DNA from: a virus
Reading direction: 5' to 3' (one strand)
IMG/VR virus record: IMGVR_UViG_3300044641_004856
Coordinates: 28,875 to 92,874 of that record
DNA: 64,000 bases
Made by a program: the position numbers and the translations under genes. The notes under the pieces were generated by a model. The model was given only the letters and a program-made list of their open reading frames with translations. It had not been told where the DNA came from and did no database searches. This document shows positions 16,231-24,414 of this stretch, one piece after another. Numbering within the stretch: the stretch's first letter is position 1; each line of letters opens with the position of its first letter.

Positions 16231-17547
16231 ATGCCTATTCAGATTAAAGTCGCCAACAATTACGTTTCTTCAGGCTCTGCGTTTTTTAAAAGCGGTGGTG
16301 CTTGGATAAAGGCTAAAGAAGGTTACGTAAAAGTTGAAGGCACTTGGCGTAAGTTTTTTGTGTCGGAGTTTAAAGACTTCTTTGAAAGAGCAAACGCTTC
16401 AACATTAGGCACTTCTCCTACTGGACAAGCCTGGACAGTTGGTAGAGGCACTTGGAACATACTTGATGGTAAAGCACAAATTGCTACAGCAAAGTCAACA
16501 TACCCAATTGCTTTAGTTGATGTTGGACTAACAGATTTTGAACTACAGGCAAATGACATGGTTCCAGGAGTTGGCGTAATAATTAGGGCAGAGTCTTCTA
16601 CTACTTGGTGGGGCTTAGTTGGTTGGAATAACCAAGTTGCTTACACATATTCTTTTTGCCCACAAGCACTCGTTAATCAAGGCTACTGCATTGTAGATAA
16701 TATTTGCCAGCAAACAATTTGTCCTGGTGGGTATCAAACAGGGCAAAATTGTTCCCAAGGTCCTTGTTTAGTGCGTGAGCCAGACCAATTAGTTGGTATT
16801 GATTGTACGTATGCTTACTATCCAGGAACAACAACCTGTACTCCCGTCTCTACGCCACAAACAACTTGCCAAAACGTATGCATTAAAAACTGTACTAAAA
16901 CAACTTGTACACCAGGAAAAACAACCTGTACCAACTACCCTAAATGGGGAAGACAGTGTTACACCAGTGAACCAACCTGTACCTCTTCCTCTTTCTGTTG
17001 TGATAGAGATACGGTATGCAGTACAACAATTGTTATAACGCAATCTTGCACAACATCAGCAGGTAGTTATCGAGAAACGTGTGCTGGGTACTCTAGTCAG
17101 CAAGGAGCGTGTACCTCCTATGGTGCAGACGTTTGTACATCTTTTTCAACTTGTCCTGGTGGAACTACAACTCAAAACGTTGTCTGCGGTTACCCAGACT
17201 GTGCACAACTAGGTTCACGTCAAGTATGCCCAGTTGCAGAACAAACGGCGACTGGATACAATTACTTCTATAAACTTTACCTAATTAAGTCTGTAAATGG
17301 CGTTATAACCGTAGAACAACAATTTGATATTGGGGAAAACTTCAAGGCTCTTGGTGTGCTTGGAGTCGGTCCTAACTTAGCAGTAAACGTGTATAGAGAT
17401 AACGCCTATAACGACCAGATTAAGGTGTTGAGTTACTCGTCGTTTACCTCCCCAGCAGGAAGTAACTTCGGTATATTTGGCTATCCTTCAAATTACCAAG
17501 AAGGTAATACAATTGGTTCAATACAAGTAAAGCAACCAGGAGCATAA
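16231..17547 (+). CDS. Receptor-binding/fibre protein with lectin-like fold split by a 26-Cys insertion
   Basis: 438 aa. Residues ~1-45 repeat a strand pattern (SSGSAFFKSGGAWIKAKEGY) used by fibre proteins. Residues ~50-140 look like a concanavalin/LamG lectin half: DFFERANASTLGTSPTGQAW, GVIIRAES, WWGLVGW. Residues ~143-333 then hold 26 cysteines in a Thr/Ser/Pro/Gly-rich stretch, after which the lectin pattern resumes (YNYFYKLYLIKS, QFDIGENFKALGV) to the end. The Cys segment is likely an insertion that is disulphide- or metal-stabilised. It lies among fibre genes, so host recognition is the likely job. No signal peptide. Confidence 0.75.
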   Translation: MPIQIKVANNYVSSGSAFFKSGGAWIKAKEGYVKVEGTWRKFFVSEFKDFFERANASTLGTSPTGQAWTVGRGTWNILDGKAQIATAKSTYPIALVDVGLTDFELQANDMVPGVGVIIRAESSTTWWGLVGWNNQVAYTYSFCPQALVNQGYCIVDNICQQTICPGGYQTGQNCSQGPCLVREPDQLVGIDCTYAYYPGTTTCTPVSTPQTTCQNVCIKNCTKTTCTPGKTTCTNYPKWGRQCYTSEPTCTSSSFCCDRDTVCSTTIVITQSCTTSAGSYRETCAGYSSQQGACTSYGADVCTSFSTCPGGTTTQNVVCGYPDCAQLGSRQVCPVAEQTATGYNYFYKLYLIKSVNGVITVEQQFDIGENFKALGVLGVGPNLAVNVYRDNAYNDQIKVLSYSSFTSPAGSNFGIFGYPSNYQEGNTIGSIQVKQPGA

Positions 17548-17548
17548 T

Positions 17549-17830
17549 ATGAGTGAAAAAAGTCCGTGGCAGTTATGGAAAGAAAAAAACCCAGGTGATG
17601 CTGTTCGTCCATGGGATTTACTAAATCCTAATGTAAAGCGAGTCGACGATGAAACTCGGGATTACCGACTTAACCATTGTCTAGGATGCAAACATTTAAT
17701 TAAAGCCACTAAAACATGTACTAAATGTGGCTGTTTTATGACAGAAAAAACTAAATTAGCCCATGCTTCATGCCCCATTGGACTATGGGGTGCTGTTACT
17801 ATAGAACCTACAAACACAGAAGGAGAATAA
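17549..17830 (+). CDS. DUF6171-like zinc-ribbon protein
   Basis: 93 aa. The central NHCLGCKHLIKATKTCTKCG followed by CFMTEKTKLAHASCPIG has the cysteine spacing CxxC...CxxCxC...C of a small phage family I know as DUF6171. The function is unknown; the cysteines probably bind zinc. It begins one base after the cysteine-rich fibre stop and is followed by another fibre-associated small gene, so it may help fold or chaperone tail proteins. Confidence 0.7.
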   Translation: MSEKSPWQLWKEKNPGDAVRPWDLLNPNVKRVDDETRDYRLNHCLGCKHLIKATKTCTKCGCFMTEKTKLAHASCPIGLWGAVTIEPTNTEGE

Positions 17831-17831
17831 A

Positions 17832-18017
17832 ATGGCGGAGAACCAAAGATTTTTAGCGTTTGTCCTTGATGGAGAAGTAGCAGAAATACTTCAGACCGAT
17901 GACAAACTTGCTGCTATTTTTCTAAGTCAACCAAAAGTAGTTGAATTTGATAGAGAAAAAGACGGTGTTGTTGCTGGTATGAAGTACGACGGCACGAAGT
18001 TTAGTAACCCTGAGTAA
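17832..18017 (+). CDS. Small conserved phage protein, 61 aa
   Basis: Preceded by AAGGAGAA. The product has one short beta sheet: FLAFVLDGEVAEILQTDDKLAAIFLSQP, with a C-terminal VAGMKYDGTKF. Similar short proteins ('fa.vvdg.vv.......er..Ai..s.p..v') occur in fibre regions of myoviruses, including cyanophages, with no assigned role. No cysteines or membrane segments. Confidence 0.6.
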   Translation: MAENQRFLAFVLDGEVAEILQTDDKLAAIFLSQPKVVEFDREKDGVVAGMKYDGTKFSNPE

Positions 18018-18019
18018 AA

Positions 18020-18457
18020 ATGCCTACATATAGAGAAGTATACGTTTGGAATGGGAACGCTTGGGACTCCCTTGCTATTGCCCTACCCGATTTAACTTCC
18101 TATGCCTCAAAAGTTGCTGACAATACCTTTTCAGGTGCTCAAACTTTTTCTGGAAGAATTACTCGAGAAGGACAAGTTCCTTACGCTATTGAAACAGGGA
18201 CAGTCAACCTCACTACAACAACTACTGGTGACCAATTAATTATTGGAACTAGAACTTTTGGAGTAGGGCGATTTACTTCAACACCTCTCGTATTTCTACA
18301 AGTTCGATACGGAACAACTGTTAAAAACGGTTATGCAACAGCAAAGGCAGTTAGTTCAACTCAGTTTGGTTACGAAGTAGTTATGAACGTTGCCATTACA
18401 GATTCACAAAGTCCTATAACACTATTTGTTGATTATCTCGCTATCCAGATGGTCTAG
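18020..18457 (+). CDS. Short tail fibre protein
   Basis: 145 aa. The start YREVYVWNGNAWDSLAIALP is typical of fibre attachment segments; the middle TSYASKVADNTFSGAQTFSG repeats a fibre motif found in many phage tails. The C-terminus (residues ~60-145) is an all-beta tip similar to H-type lectin domains. It ends 11 bases before the next gene. It probably forms a small receptor-contact fibre with the neighbouring large gpI-like protein. Confidence 0.65.
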   Translation: MPTYREVYVWNGNAWDSLAIALPDLTSYASKVADNTFSGAQTFSGRITREGQVPYAIETGTVNLTTTTTGDQLIIGTRTFGVGRFTSTPLVFLQVRYGTTVKNGYATAKAVSSTQFGYEVVMNVAITDSQSPITLFVDYLAIQMV

Positions 18458-18468
18458 GAGGTGAACCA

Positions 18469-20661
18469 GTGGCAAAATATGCTGGTTCCATTTATCGTGG
18501 AGCGTATTATGGTAACTCTCCGCGTCTTGTTTACAATGTTACCCCCTTCCTTGCTTCTGCATTAACTTACGACAAAGTACAGTTATTTTGGCAATTACCT
18601 CAAGGAGATTTTTCTCAATTTAGGCTTGTTAGAAATAATACTAACTTTCCTGAAAGTGCTGAAGATGGAACAATCGTTTGGCAACAAGTTTCTGCCACAA
18701 ATATCAGTGGTCAAGTATCTAGAAACTCAATTATTGATGGTGAAGATAACGTTAGCGAAACTTATTACAAAGGCCTTATTCCTGGTCAATTTATTTACTA
18801 TACCGTATTTCTTTACACTTCAACCAAGGTTTGGGTTGCTGCGGGTTCTACCTACGTCCTGATACCTAAAAAGTTAAGCAGCACAGACACTTTGTACAAC
18901 ATGCTTCCTAGAATCTTTACTACTAAAGACGGAAGTCCTACAGGACCAATGGAAAAAGATACTTTTCTGTATAATTTCTTAGATTCTTTTGGGTTTACTT
19001 ACGACCAGATATTAACTTATGCCGACTTAATTAAACCTTCTTTTGGAGAGTCTAAACTTCCCCCTCAATTTTTAGGGTATAAGTTTTTAAGTTATGGTCT
19101 TTATTTAGAACGAGGATTAGCCTTTAAAAACCAAAAAAAGTTAGTTCGTGAATCGGCTAGACTTTTTGCATTAAAAGGAACTGAACTAGGCATCAATAAC
19201 TACATAGAGTCTTTAAGTGGCTATGCACCTGTTTTAGTAAAATCTCCTAACCTACTTTTAGATATGCAAGATGCCACTTTTAAAAATGGTTTTGGTCGTT
19301 GGATTGCAACGGCAGGAACTTTAACTGCGGATAACACACAGACTTTAGCAACGGGAACCAACGCTATTGACACAGTTTGGTCTGGAAAAGTAGTAACCAT
19401 TTTGCCAACAGTTACCTTTAAACAAAGGTTGAATGACGTGGCTCAGTTAACAACTAACGTAGCCCACGGTTTAGAAGTTGGTGATACCGTTACTGTTGCA
19501 GGTGTAGATGCTAACTACAACGGAACCTTTACTGTTACAACAGTTCCAACACCAACAACTTTTACTTATGCAAGTGTCAACGCTCCAATGATTCCAACTG
19601 CTGCAACAGGAACTGCTGCTGGGGGAACTGCTATCTCTCTAGGTCGAGATGCTCCTATTACTAAAGGAATTCCAGTTACACCTCAAACTGCTTATACGCT
19701 ATCTTTTTATGCAAAAACTGTTGCCAACGGAACTTTAACACCTGCTTTATACTGGTATGACGAACTAGGTAAAATAATTGGCTCTAGAGTTATGGGCACA
19801 GAACTCGGAACAATTGGTCAAGTTCAAAGAACAACTTTGGCTGCAACTTCACCAGCAGGTGCTGCTTATGCTGGAATTAGGATTTACTTAACCACTACAG
19901 GAACTTACTATATTGATATGGTTCAATTAGGAAAAACCATAGACATAACTAATTACGACGAACCACGTAGTATTGATGTATTTTTAGAGCCAAGGAAAGT
20001 AAATTTAATTAGTAACCCGTCTTTTGAAACAAACGGCAATTTATGGACTACTAACTCTTCAAAAACCCTGGTTGCAGATGTTCCAACGGGTGTTCCAGGA
20101 GCACAGTCTCTTCGACTTAGTGGAACAAACGCACTTTCTGTAACAACTACCTGTGCAACCTCTTCAACTTACACAATTTTTGATGACAATAACTATGTGT
20201 TTTCTATTTACCTAAAGGCAAGTGCCCCTTGCACTGTAAACATAACTTTAGGTGTTACTGATGAAACAGGGACAGATGCGGAAAGTGCTGTTCAAACTTG
20301 TAACTTAACCACTGATTGGCAAAGGTTTTACACTACTGTGTATATTCCAATTGACTTTTCACCCCAAAATACTATTACAATGACTGCAAGTGTTTCAGGA
20401 ACATTGACAGGGCAAACAGTTACATTAGACAACGCTCAGGTAGAACGTGGTTACCAACCATCAGAATATTTTGACGGTTCTATGCCGTCCGATTACGGTG
20501 TTGTATGGTCAGGAACTGCCCATGCTTCAAGGTCATTCTACTATACAGACAAAAACATTAAAATCCCTAGACTTCTTATAAGCCTTCCAGATTGGATTCC
20601 ACGGCATATTCCTTACCGTATCAGAAGTTACGCTGGTGTCGAAGGAAGTTACGCTCCATAG
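18469..20661 (+). CDS. gpI-like baseplate wedge protein fused to carbohydrate-binding domains
   Basis: 730 aa starting GTG behind the near-perfect TAGGAGGTGA. Residues ~40-120 resemble a fibronectin type III segment. Residues ~140-260 contain the tail protein I pattern: LYNMLPRIF, FLYNFLDSFGFTYDQIL, and FLGYKFLSYGLY then LVRESARLFALKGT. Residues ~270-640 are beta-sandwiches like carbohydrate-binding modules (AYTLSFYAKTV, NLISNPSFETNGNLW and RFYTTVYIP). gpI-type proteins end the wedge and hold fibres; here the fusion would place sugar-binding modules directly on the baseplate. Confidence 0.75.
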   Translation: MAKYAGSIYRGAYYGNSPRLVYNVTPFLASALTYDKVQLFWQLPQGDFSQFRLVRNNTNFPESAEDGTIVWQQVSATNISGQVSRNSIIDGEDNVSETYYKGLIPGQFIYYTVFLYTSTKVWVAAGSTYVLIPKKLSSTDTLYNMLPRIFTTKDGSPTGPMEKDTFLYNFLDSFGFTYDQILTYADLIKPSFGESKLPPQFLGYKFLSYGLYLERGLAFKNQKKLVRESARLFALKGTELGINNYIESLSGYAPVLVKSPNLLLDMQDATFKNGFGRWIATAGTLTADNTQTLATGTNAIDTVWSGKVVTILPTVTFKQRLNDVAQLTTNVAHGLEVGDTVTVAGVDANYNGTFTVTTVPTPTTFTYASVNAPMIPTAATGTAAGGTAISLGRDAPITKGIPVTPQTAYTLSFYAKTVANGTLTPALYWYDELGKIIGSRVMGTELGTIGQVQRTTLAATSPAGAAYAGIRIYLTTTGTYYIDMVQLGKTIDITNYDEPRSIDVFLEPRKVNLISNPSFETNGNLWTTNSSKTLVADVPTGVPGAQSLRLSGTNALSVTTTCATSSTYTIFDDNNYVFSIYLKASAPCTVNITLGVTDETGTDAESAVQTCNLTTDWQRFYTTVYIPIDFSPQNTITMTASVSGTLTGQTVTLDNAQVERGYQPSEYFDGSMPSDYGVVWSGTAHASRSFYYTDKNIKIPRLLISLPDWIPRHIPYRIRSYAGVEGSYAP

Positions 20662-20684
20662 AAATTTAGGTCTAAGATACACCT

Positions 20685-20939
20685 ATGGACCTACTTATAG
20701 AACTACTTGTAATCTCTTTTGCTGTTGCATATTTTACTGAAGCAATTCAAGCCTTCTACGATTTAAAAAAACTACGTGGGTTTGTTGCCTTGCCATTTGC
20801 TGTTTTGTTTTGTTGGTTGTTTGGTTACCCATGGATAGAAACAGCACTGTTTGCTCCCGCTAGTTCTTTCTTAGCCTTAGCAATTACAATGTTTATTACT
20901 AAAGAAGAAGTAAGTGTTCAACCAATTCGACGATACTAG
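20685..20939 (+). CDS. Small membrane protein, possible holin
   Basis: 84 aa with about three hydrophobic segments: LLIELLVISFAVAYFTEAI (residues ~3-21), GFVALPFAVLFCWLFGYPW (~32-50) and ASSFLALAITMFI (~59-71). The topology and small size suit a class I holin, and the gene sits at the end of the structural block, but no lysin adjoins it and the charged C-terminus is short. A structural membrane peptide is the alternative. Confidence 0.6.
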   Translation: MDLLIELLVISFAVAYFTEAIQAFYDLKKLRGFVALPFAVLFCWLFGYPWIETALFAPASSFLALAITMFITKEEVSVQPIRRY

Positions 20940-20948
20940 GAGTATAAA

Positions 20949-21416
20949 ATGACGCGATTATTAATTGTTGGTAGTGCTGATGACATAGATGTAACAGTTG
21001 GTTTGCGACAGTTGTTGGATAAAAGAGTCATTGCAGAGATTGTTCTTCCCTCTAGTGAACCAAATGAAACACAAGACCAAATCATCCTCACTGCTTCTGA
21101 AAAAGGCATTCCTGTTAGCACGGGAGGAGATTTAGATACGTTGATGGAAGTTTTTGTTGCGGATGATATTTTGGCAGTTGCATGGGATGAATCAGATGAG
21201 TGCTTTGAGGCTATTGAATGGGCACATGACAAAGGCTTAGATATATGGGACATTTCAAATGGCTTAAATATCGTTGATACACAGACAGAGGCTTTGGAAG
21301 AACACCTAGATGAAGTGCTTGCAGACTTTACTGAATCCTTGTCAGCATTGATTTACAAGATGGTGATGGACCAAATTAACGGCGATGGTAAGCACAAATA
21401 CCGTCGCTCTGAGTGA
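20949..21416 (+). CDS. Rossmann-like protein of unknown function
   Basis: 155 aa, starting after AGGAGTAT. It opens with a strand-turn-helix (RLLIVGSADDIDVTVGLRQLL) followed by IAEIVLPSS and DILAVAWDESDECFEAIEWA, the alternating layout of SLOG or nucleoside-deoxyribosyltransferase-like proteins, where an aspartate such as that in VAWD is often active. I cannot name the substrate. C-terminal residues ~105-155 are helical. Its end overlaps the next gene by four bases. Confidence 0.5.
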   Translation: MTRLLIVGSADDIDVTVGLRQLLDKRVIAEIVLPSSEPNETQDQIILTASEKGIPVSTGGDLDTLMEVFVADDILAVAWDESDECFEAIEWAHDKGLDIWDISNGLNIVDTQTEALEEHLDEVLADFTESLSALIYKMVMDQINGDGKHKYRRSE

Positions 21417-22378
21417 GCCTTTCATCTCGGCTGCTCGACGCGAATTTAAGCCATTTTCAATTTCGTCTCTTCGTTACACTGTGGTCCTTAGCGACCTCTG
21501 ACGGGGTGGTAGAGCAGTCAATGGATACTCTCGGCTGCTCGACGCAGGCTAAATCTAGGAACACCGTCAGAGAGGCTATACGAGCCTTAGAGGACAAGGG
21601 GCTACTTGAAACACAACGCAAAAAGCGTGGGCGAGGGTTCTATTCTGGGAACACATACCAGTTGTTATGCCCTCTGTGGGAGGCATCAGTATGCCCTGCA
21701 GAGAGGGCATCTACAGATAGAGCAGATAGTAACTATGACTACCTAGTTAATAGACTATTAGTACCTAATAGTCATATTAGTCAAACTAGTTATGAAAATA
21801 TAAAAATACAAAAAGTAAGTGAGGAATCAATGAATAAAAGTTGGCGTGAAGAACAAGCCAAGGATGATTCCATTGGTGGTATTGGAAAGTTGGAGTCAGA
21901 GACACCGAGGACACCGCCGAGCAAGAAAGACACTAAGACACGAGGACTGCGACCAGAGGCAGAATGGACAAGTCGCGATGTAGCAGCAGAGTTTTCTTAC
22001 CTTGTTGGCAAGAAGTTTCCCTGGCTTCCAGGAACTGTCAACGTCGGTCACCTTGCAGGAGCACTCGCCAAGCAACGCAGCCAGTATCAGACGACAGCCC
22101 TGGTCGAACTAGAGTTGTTAAAGATGTTTATGGCTGACCAAAAGAACTTTATAGGTATCGGCAACGAGGCTCCTTATCTCTATAAGAAGTTTCTCCAGAT
22201 GTTTAGGACCCACCTGGTCAAGGCGCACAACAATCTTGGGATAGTCCTGCCGAATGTCGAGGGCGTGTCAGAAGAGATTAATACCGATGTCGTCTATGCT
22301 TCTGACGGAAGAACATTCGACAACACGATTGCAGGTCGGTCTGCGCTAGAAAGGTATGAGAAAAAGTTAAATGCCTAA
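21413..22378 (+). CDS. Replication initiator-like winged-helix protein
   Basis: 321 aa from GTG at 21413. Residues ~1-90 form a winged helix: FRLFVTLWSLATSDGVVEQS, then the recognition helix SRNTVREAIRALEDKGLLET and a basic wing RKKRGRGF. A linker (residues ~95-185) is polar. The C-terminal ~190-290 helical domain (VAAEFSYLVGKKFPWLPGTV...) may contact the helicase loader. It resembles the first gene of phage replication modules (initiator/DnaD-like). Base use is more GC-rich than neighbours. Confidence 0.6.
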   Translation: MSLSSRLLDANLSHFQFRLFVTLWSLATSDGVVEQSMDTLGCSTQAKSRNTVREAIRALEDKGLLETQRKKRGRGFYSGNTYQLLCPLWEASVCPAERASTDRADSNYDYLVNRLLVPNSHISQTSYENIKIQKVSEESMNKSWREEQAKDDSIGGIGKLESETPRTPPSKKDTKTRGLRPEAEWTSRDVAAEFSYLVGKKFPWLPGTVNVGHLAGALAKQRSQYQTTALVELELLKMFMADQKNFIGIGNEAPYLYKKFLQMFRTHLVKAHNNLGIVLPNVEGVSEEINTDVVYASDGRTFDNTIAGRSALERYEKKLNA

Positions 22379-22541
22379 GTATGATTTTAAATGCGATACC
22401 TGCGAAGGCAGTCTTGTAGAAATGCACTTGACTTTTGAATCTACTGAGCGACCTAACTGTGACCGTTGTGGCAATGCGATGAGCAAAGTATTTACACCAC
22501 CTGCAGTTCAATTCAAAGGCGGAGGATGGGGAGGTCAGTAA
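22371..22541 (+). CDS. FmdB-like zinc-ribbon protein, 56 aa
   Basis: An ATG at 22371 overlaps the upstream gene end. The product MPKYDFKCDTCEGSLVE with C8, C11 then CDRCG (C30, C33) is a zinc ribbon of the FmdB family, ending with a Gly/Trp-rich tail (KGGGWGGQ). FmdB ribbons are small regulatory or RNA/DNA-binding proteins; no further role is visible. Its TAA overlaps the next ATG. Confidence 0.75.
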   Translation: MPKYDFKCDTCEGSLVEMHLTFESTERPNCDRCGNAMSKVFTPPAVQFKGGGWGGQ

Positions 22542-22705
22542 TGCAGTGTGTTGCTAAAACCGCTACAGGTAAACCTTGCAAAGTAGTTGGGGAAGAATCT
22601 CGAGGCGGTCTGTGTCATGTCCATGACCCAAATGGAAAGTATCAAGTGCAGCACCCTAAATTTGCAGAAGCAGTTAAAAGAATTCAGGAAAAGGAATTAA
22701 CATGA
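22541..22705 (+). CDS. Small zinc-binding protein, 54 aa
   Basis: I start at ATG 22541 because it overlaps the upstream stop and follows GGATGGGGAGG. The product has CVAKTATGKPCK and GGLCHVHDPNG, a Cys/His set that looks like a small zinc finger seen in many actinophage proteins (the 'C..t...G..C......g.lC..H' type). The function is unknown. Confidence 0.65.
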   Translation: MQCVAKTATGKPCKVVGEESRGGLCHVHDPNGKYQVQHPKFAEAVKRIQEKELT

Positions 22706-22785
22706 ATCTTGCACTCATCATCGGAATCTTAATTGGTATTCCTATTGGAATGCTCATACATGCCTGGGTAGAAAACGATGGCTAA
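22702..22785 (+). CDS. Tiny membrane peptide, 27 aa
   Basis: ATG at 22702 overlaps the upstream stop (ATGA) and follows AAAAGGAATT. The peptide is one hydrophobic helix (LALIIGILIGIPIGMLIH) with a short acidic tail. The overlap on both sides (next gene begins at 22778) supports it as a real, coupled gene. Such mini-membrane proteins occur in early phage regions with unknown roles. Confidence 0.55.
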   Translation: MNLALIIGILIGIPIGMLIHAWVENDG

Positions 22786-22981
22786 AAAGAAAAAAGATTT
22801 ACCCGTTTTTGCTATTGTCACTATGCCCAAGTGGAAGTCTAAAATTTTAGATGTTATTGTCGGCATCTTGTTTCCAGGAGAGTTGTATTTTGTTTTAACA
22901 ATCCAAGAAACAGGTATGACTACAAACGGTAAAGGCAAATACACCGACGACAGAGGAGTATCAGTTGACTTATCAGATTGA
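22778..22981 (+). CDS. Small basic protein, 67 aa
   Basis: ATG at 22778 overlaps the mini-membrane gene. The product starts MAKKKKDLP and has a hydrophobic stretch (ILDVIVGILFPGELYFVLTI, residues ~25-44) that may cross or sit in a membrane. No family recognised. The following gene begins within its end on a TTG codon. Confidence 0.55.
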   Translation: MAKKKKDLPVFAIVTMPKWKSKILDVIVGILFPGELYFVLTIQETGMTTNGKGKYTDDRGVSVDLSD

Positions 22982-23687
22982 ATCGTTATCTCCTTTCAAA
23001 CGACATTGGATACTCCGTAATTCAAATATCCCCCGACGTTTTCTTGGGTTAGAACCTTCTGACATGTTGTCTGAGTTTCCAGAAACAGTCGTTGATTGGC
23101 TGGACGAGATAGTAACGGGCAACGTTATTAAGCAGGTTGGTGGTCTTGGTTTAACAGGCGTTGGGTTACTTTTTGATGGAGGACCAGGACTTGGCAAAAC
23201 AACTCACGCAGTTGTAGCAGCCATGGAGTTTGTTAAGAATTTACCTGACGATGAAGACACTGCTAAAAAAGTTCTTGAATACAAGTCAGGCTCAGATTAC
23301 GGAATGTTATCTCGCCCTATTTATTACTTAACCTATCCTGAGTTTCTGTCTCGCAAAAAGGCTATGTTTGACGCAGATGCTGATGAAAAGCGTGAGATGA
23401 ACCGTGAAATGGAGGGGTTTCACGGACGTGCAAAAGAAGATTGGTTAAACGTTAGGTTGTTGATACTTGACGACTTAGGTAAGGAATACGGCTCTAACTA
23501 CGACAACACTTCTTTTGACGAGATTTTACGCAGTCGATACGACAGAGCATTGCCTACAATAGTAACTACCAACGAGATGCTGGAAAATTGGGGAGCCAAA
23601 TACAGCAACGCGATGGCGAGTTTTGCTAATGAGGCATTCCAAAGAGTTCGCCTAGTTAACAAAGACTTACGGAAGGCACGAGCATGA
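22965..23687 (+). CDS. DnaC-like AAA+ helicase loader
   Basis: 240 aa beginning with TTG behind GAGGAGT. Walker A is GGPGLGKTT (residues ~72-80), Walker B is LLILDDLG (~168), and PTIVTTNE (sensor 1) follows; this is the IstB/DnaC-type ATPase that loads the replicative helicase. N-terminal residues 1-60 likely bind the helicase. It is followed by SWIM and helicase genes, which supports the replication context. Confidence 0.85.
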   Translation: MTYQIESLSPFKRHWILRNSNIPRRFLGLEPSDMLSEFPETVVDWLDEIVTGNVIKQVGGLGLTGVGLLFDGGPGLGKTTHAVVAAMEFVKNLPDDEDTAKKVLEYKSGSDYGMLSRPIYYLTYPEFLSRKKAMFDADADEKREMNREMEGFHGRAKEDWLNVRLLILDDLGKEYGSNYDNTSFDEILRSRYDRALPTIVTTNEMLENWGAKYSNAMASFANEAFQRVRLVNKDLRKARA

Positions 23688-23986
23688 AGAAAGGCTCAAA
23701 TTTGGAGACGTGGAGAACGGTCCAGTTATTTCTCTCGACTACGGGGGTGTACGAGGTACAACTACGCCCTGGTGATACGAATGCGAAATGTAACTGCCCT
23801 TCTTACCGAGTTAGAAGCAAATGTAAACACACCGAATTTATTCAACAGCGCATGCTAGAAAACTCTGGGCAGTACGCTATTTTAGTTCCTGAAGACGTGC
23901 CAGAAGATGAGGCTGCTAAAGCCAACGATTCTGCAGACGCGTTTAGAAATTTTATTTTAAAATACGCGAGAGTAGAAGTGTTGTGA
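23684..23986 (+). CDS. SWIM zinc-finger protein
   Basis: 100 aa starting in an overlap with the loader gene. CNCPSYRVRSKCKH (residues ~44-57) matches the SWIM pattern CxC...CxH, which binds zinc and is found in DNA-acting ATPase partners. The rest is helical. In this setting it could assist helicase or recombination proteins. No other domain seen. Confidence 0.75.
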   Translation: MKKGSNLETWRTVQLFLSTTGVYEVQLRPGDTNAKCNCPSYRVRSKCKHTEFIQQRMLENSGQYAILVPEDVPEDEAAKANDSADAFRNFILKYARVEVL

Positions 23987-24399
23987 GAAATGGCGACATC
24001 TCTAATGAAACACCTTCGCGTTTAATTGTTCTTGCAGAAGTTGTTGCCCAAACTGAAGAAGTAAAAGAAAAGAAACTTTTTAAATCTTCTACATATCTTC
24101 GCATTAGTAACATAAATAAAGAAGCAGTTGCACAGTTATGGATTTTAACTAACAAATACGGTTTGTCCGTAGAACTTGCAGGTATTGAGGAAAGTGGTTT
24201 AGATAAATCTGACTTAGACCACATTATGGAAATTCTTGACAGGAGAGGAGGTAACCCGTTTAATTTTGCACAGATTTACATGACGACACAGGAGTTAGTA
24301 GATGACTTGCCCTATCGCGTAAATCTAAAAGGTGTGATAGACATTCCCCCTAGATTGGGAAGATATGGTTCTTGGGGTATTGAATTAAATCGTTTATGA
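23983..24399 (+). CDS. Hypothetical protein, 138 aa
   Basis: GTG start overlapping the SWIM gene. Mixed alpha/beta with YLRISNINKEAVAQLWILTN (residues ~42-61) and a C-terminal beta part (YRVNLKGVIDIPPR...). No family recognised, no cysteines. Inside the replication operon, so an accessory replication function is likely but not shown. Confidence 0.5.
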   Translation: MRNGDISNETPSRLIVLAEVVAQTEEVKEKKLFKSSTYLRISNINKEAVAQLWILTNKYGLSVELAGIEESGLDKSDLDHIMEILDRRGGNPFNFAQIYMTTQELVDDLPYRVNLKGVIDIPPRLGRYGSWGIELNRL

Positions 24400-24414
24400 G
24401 AGGAGAATAAATTC

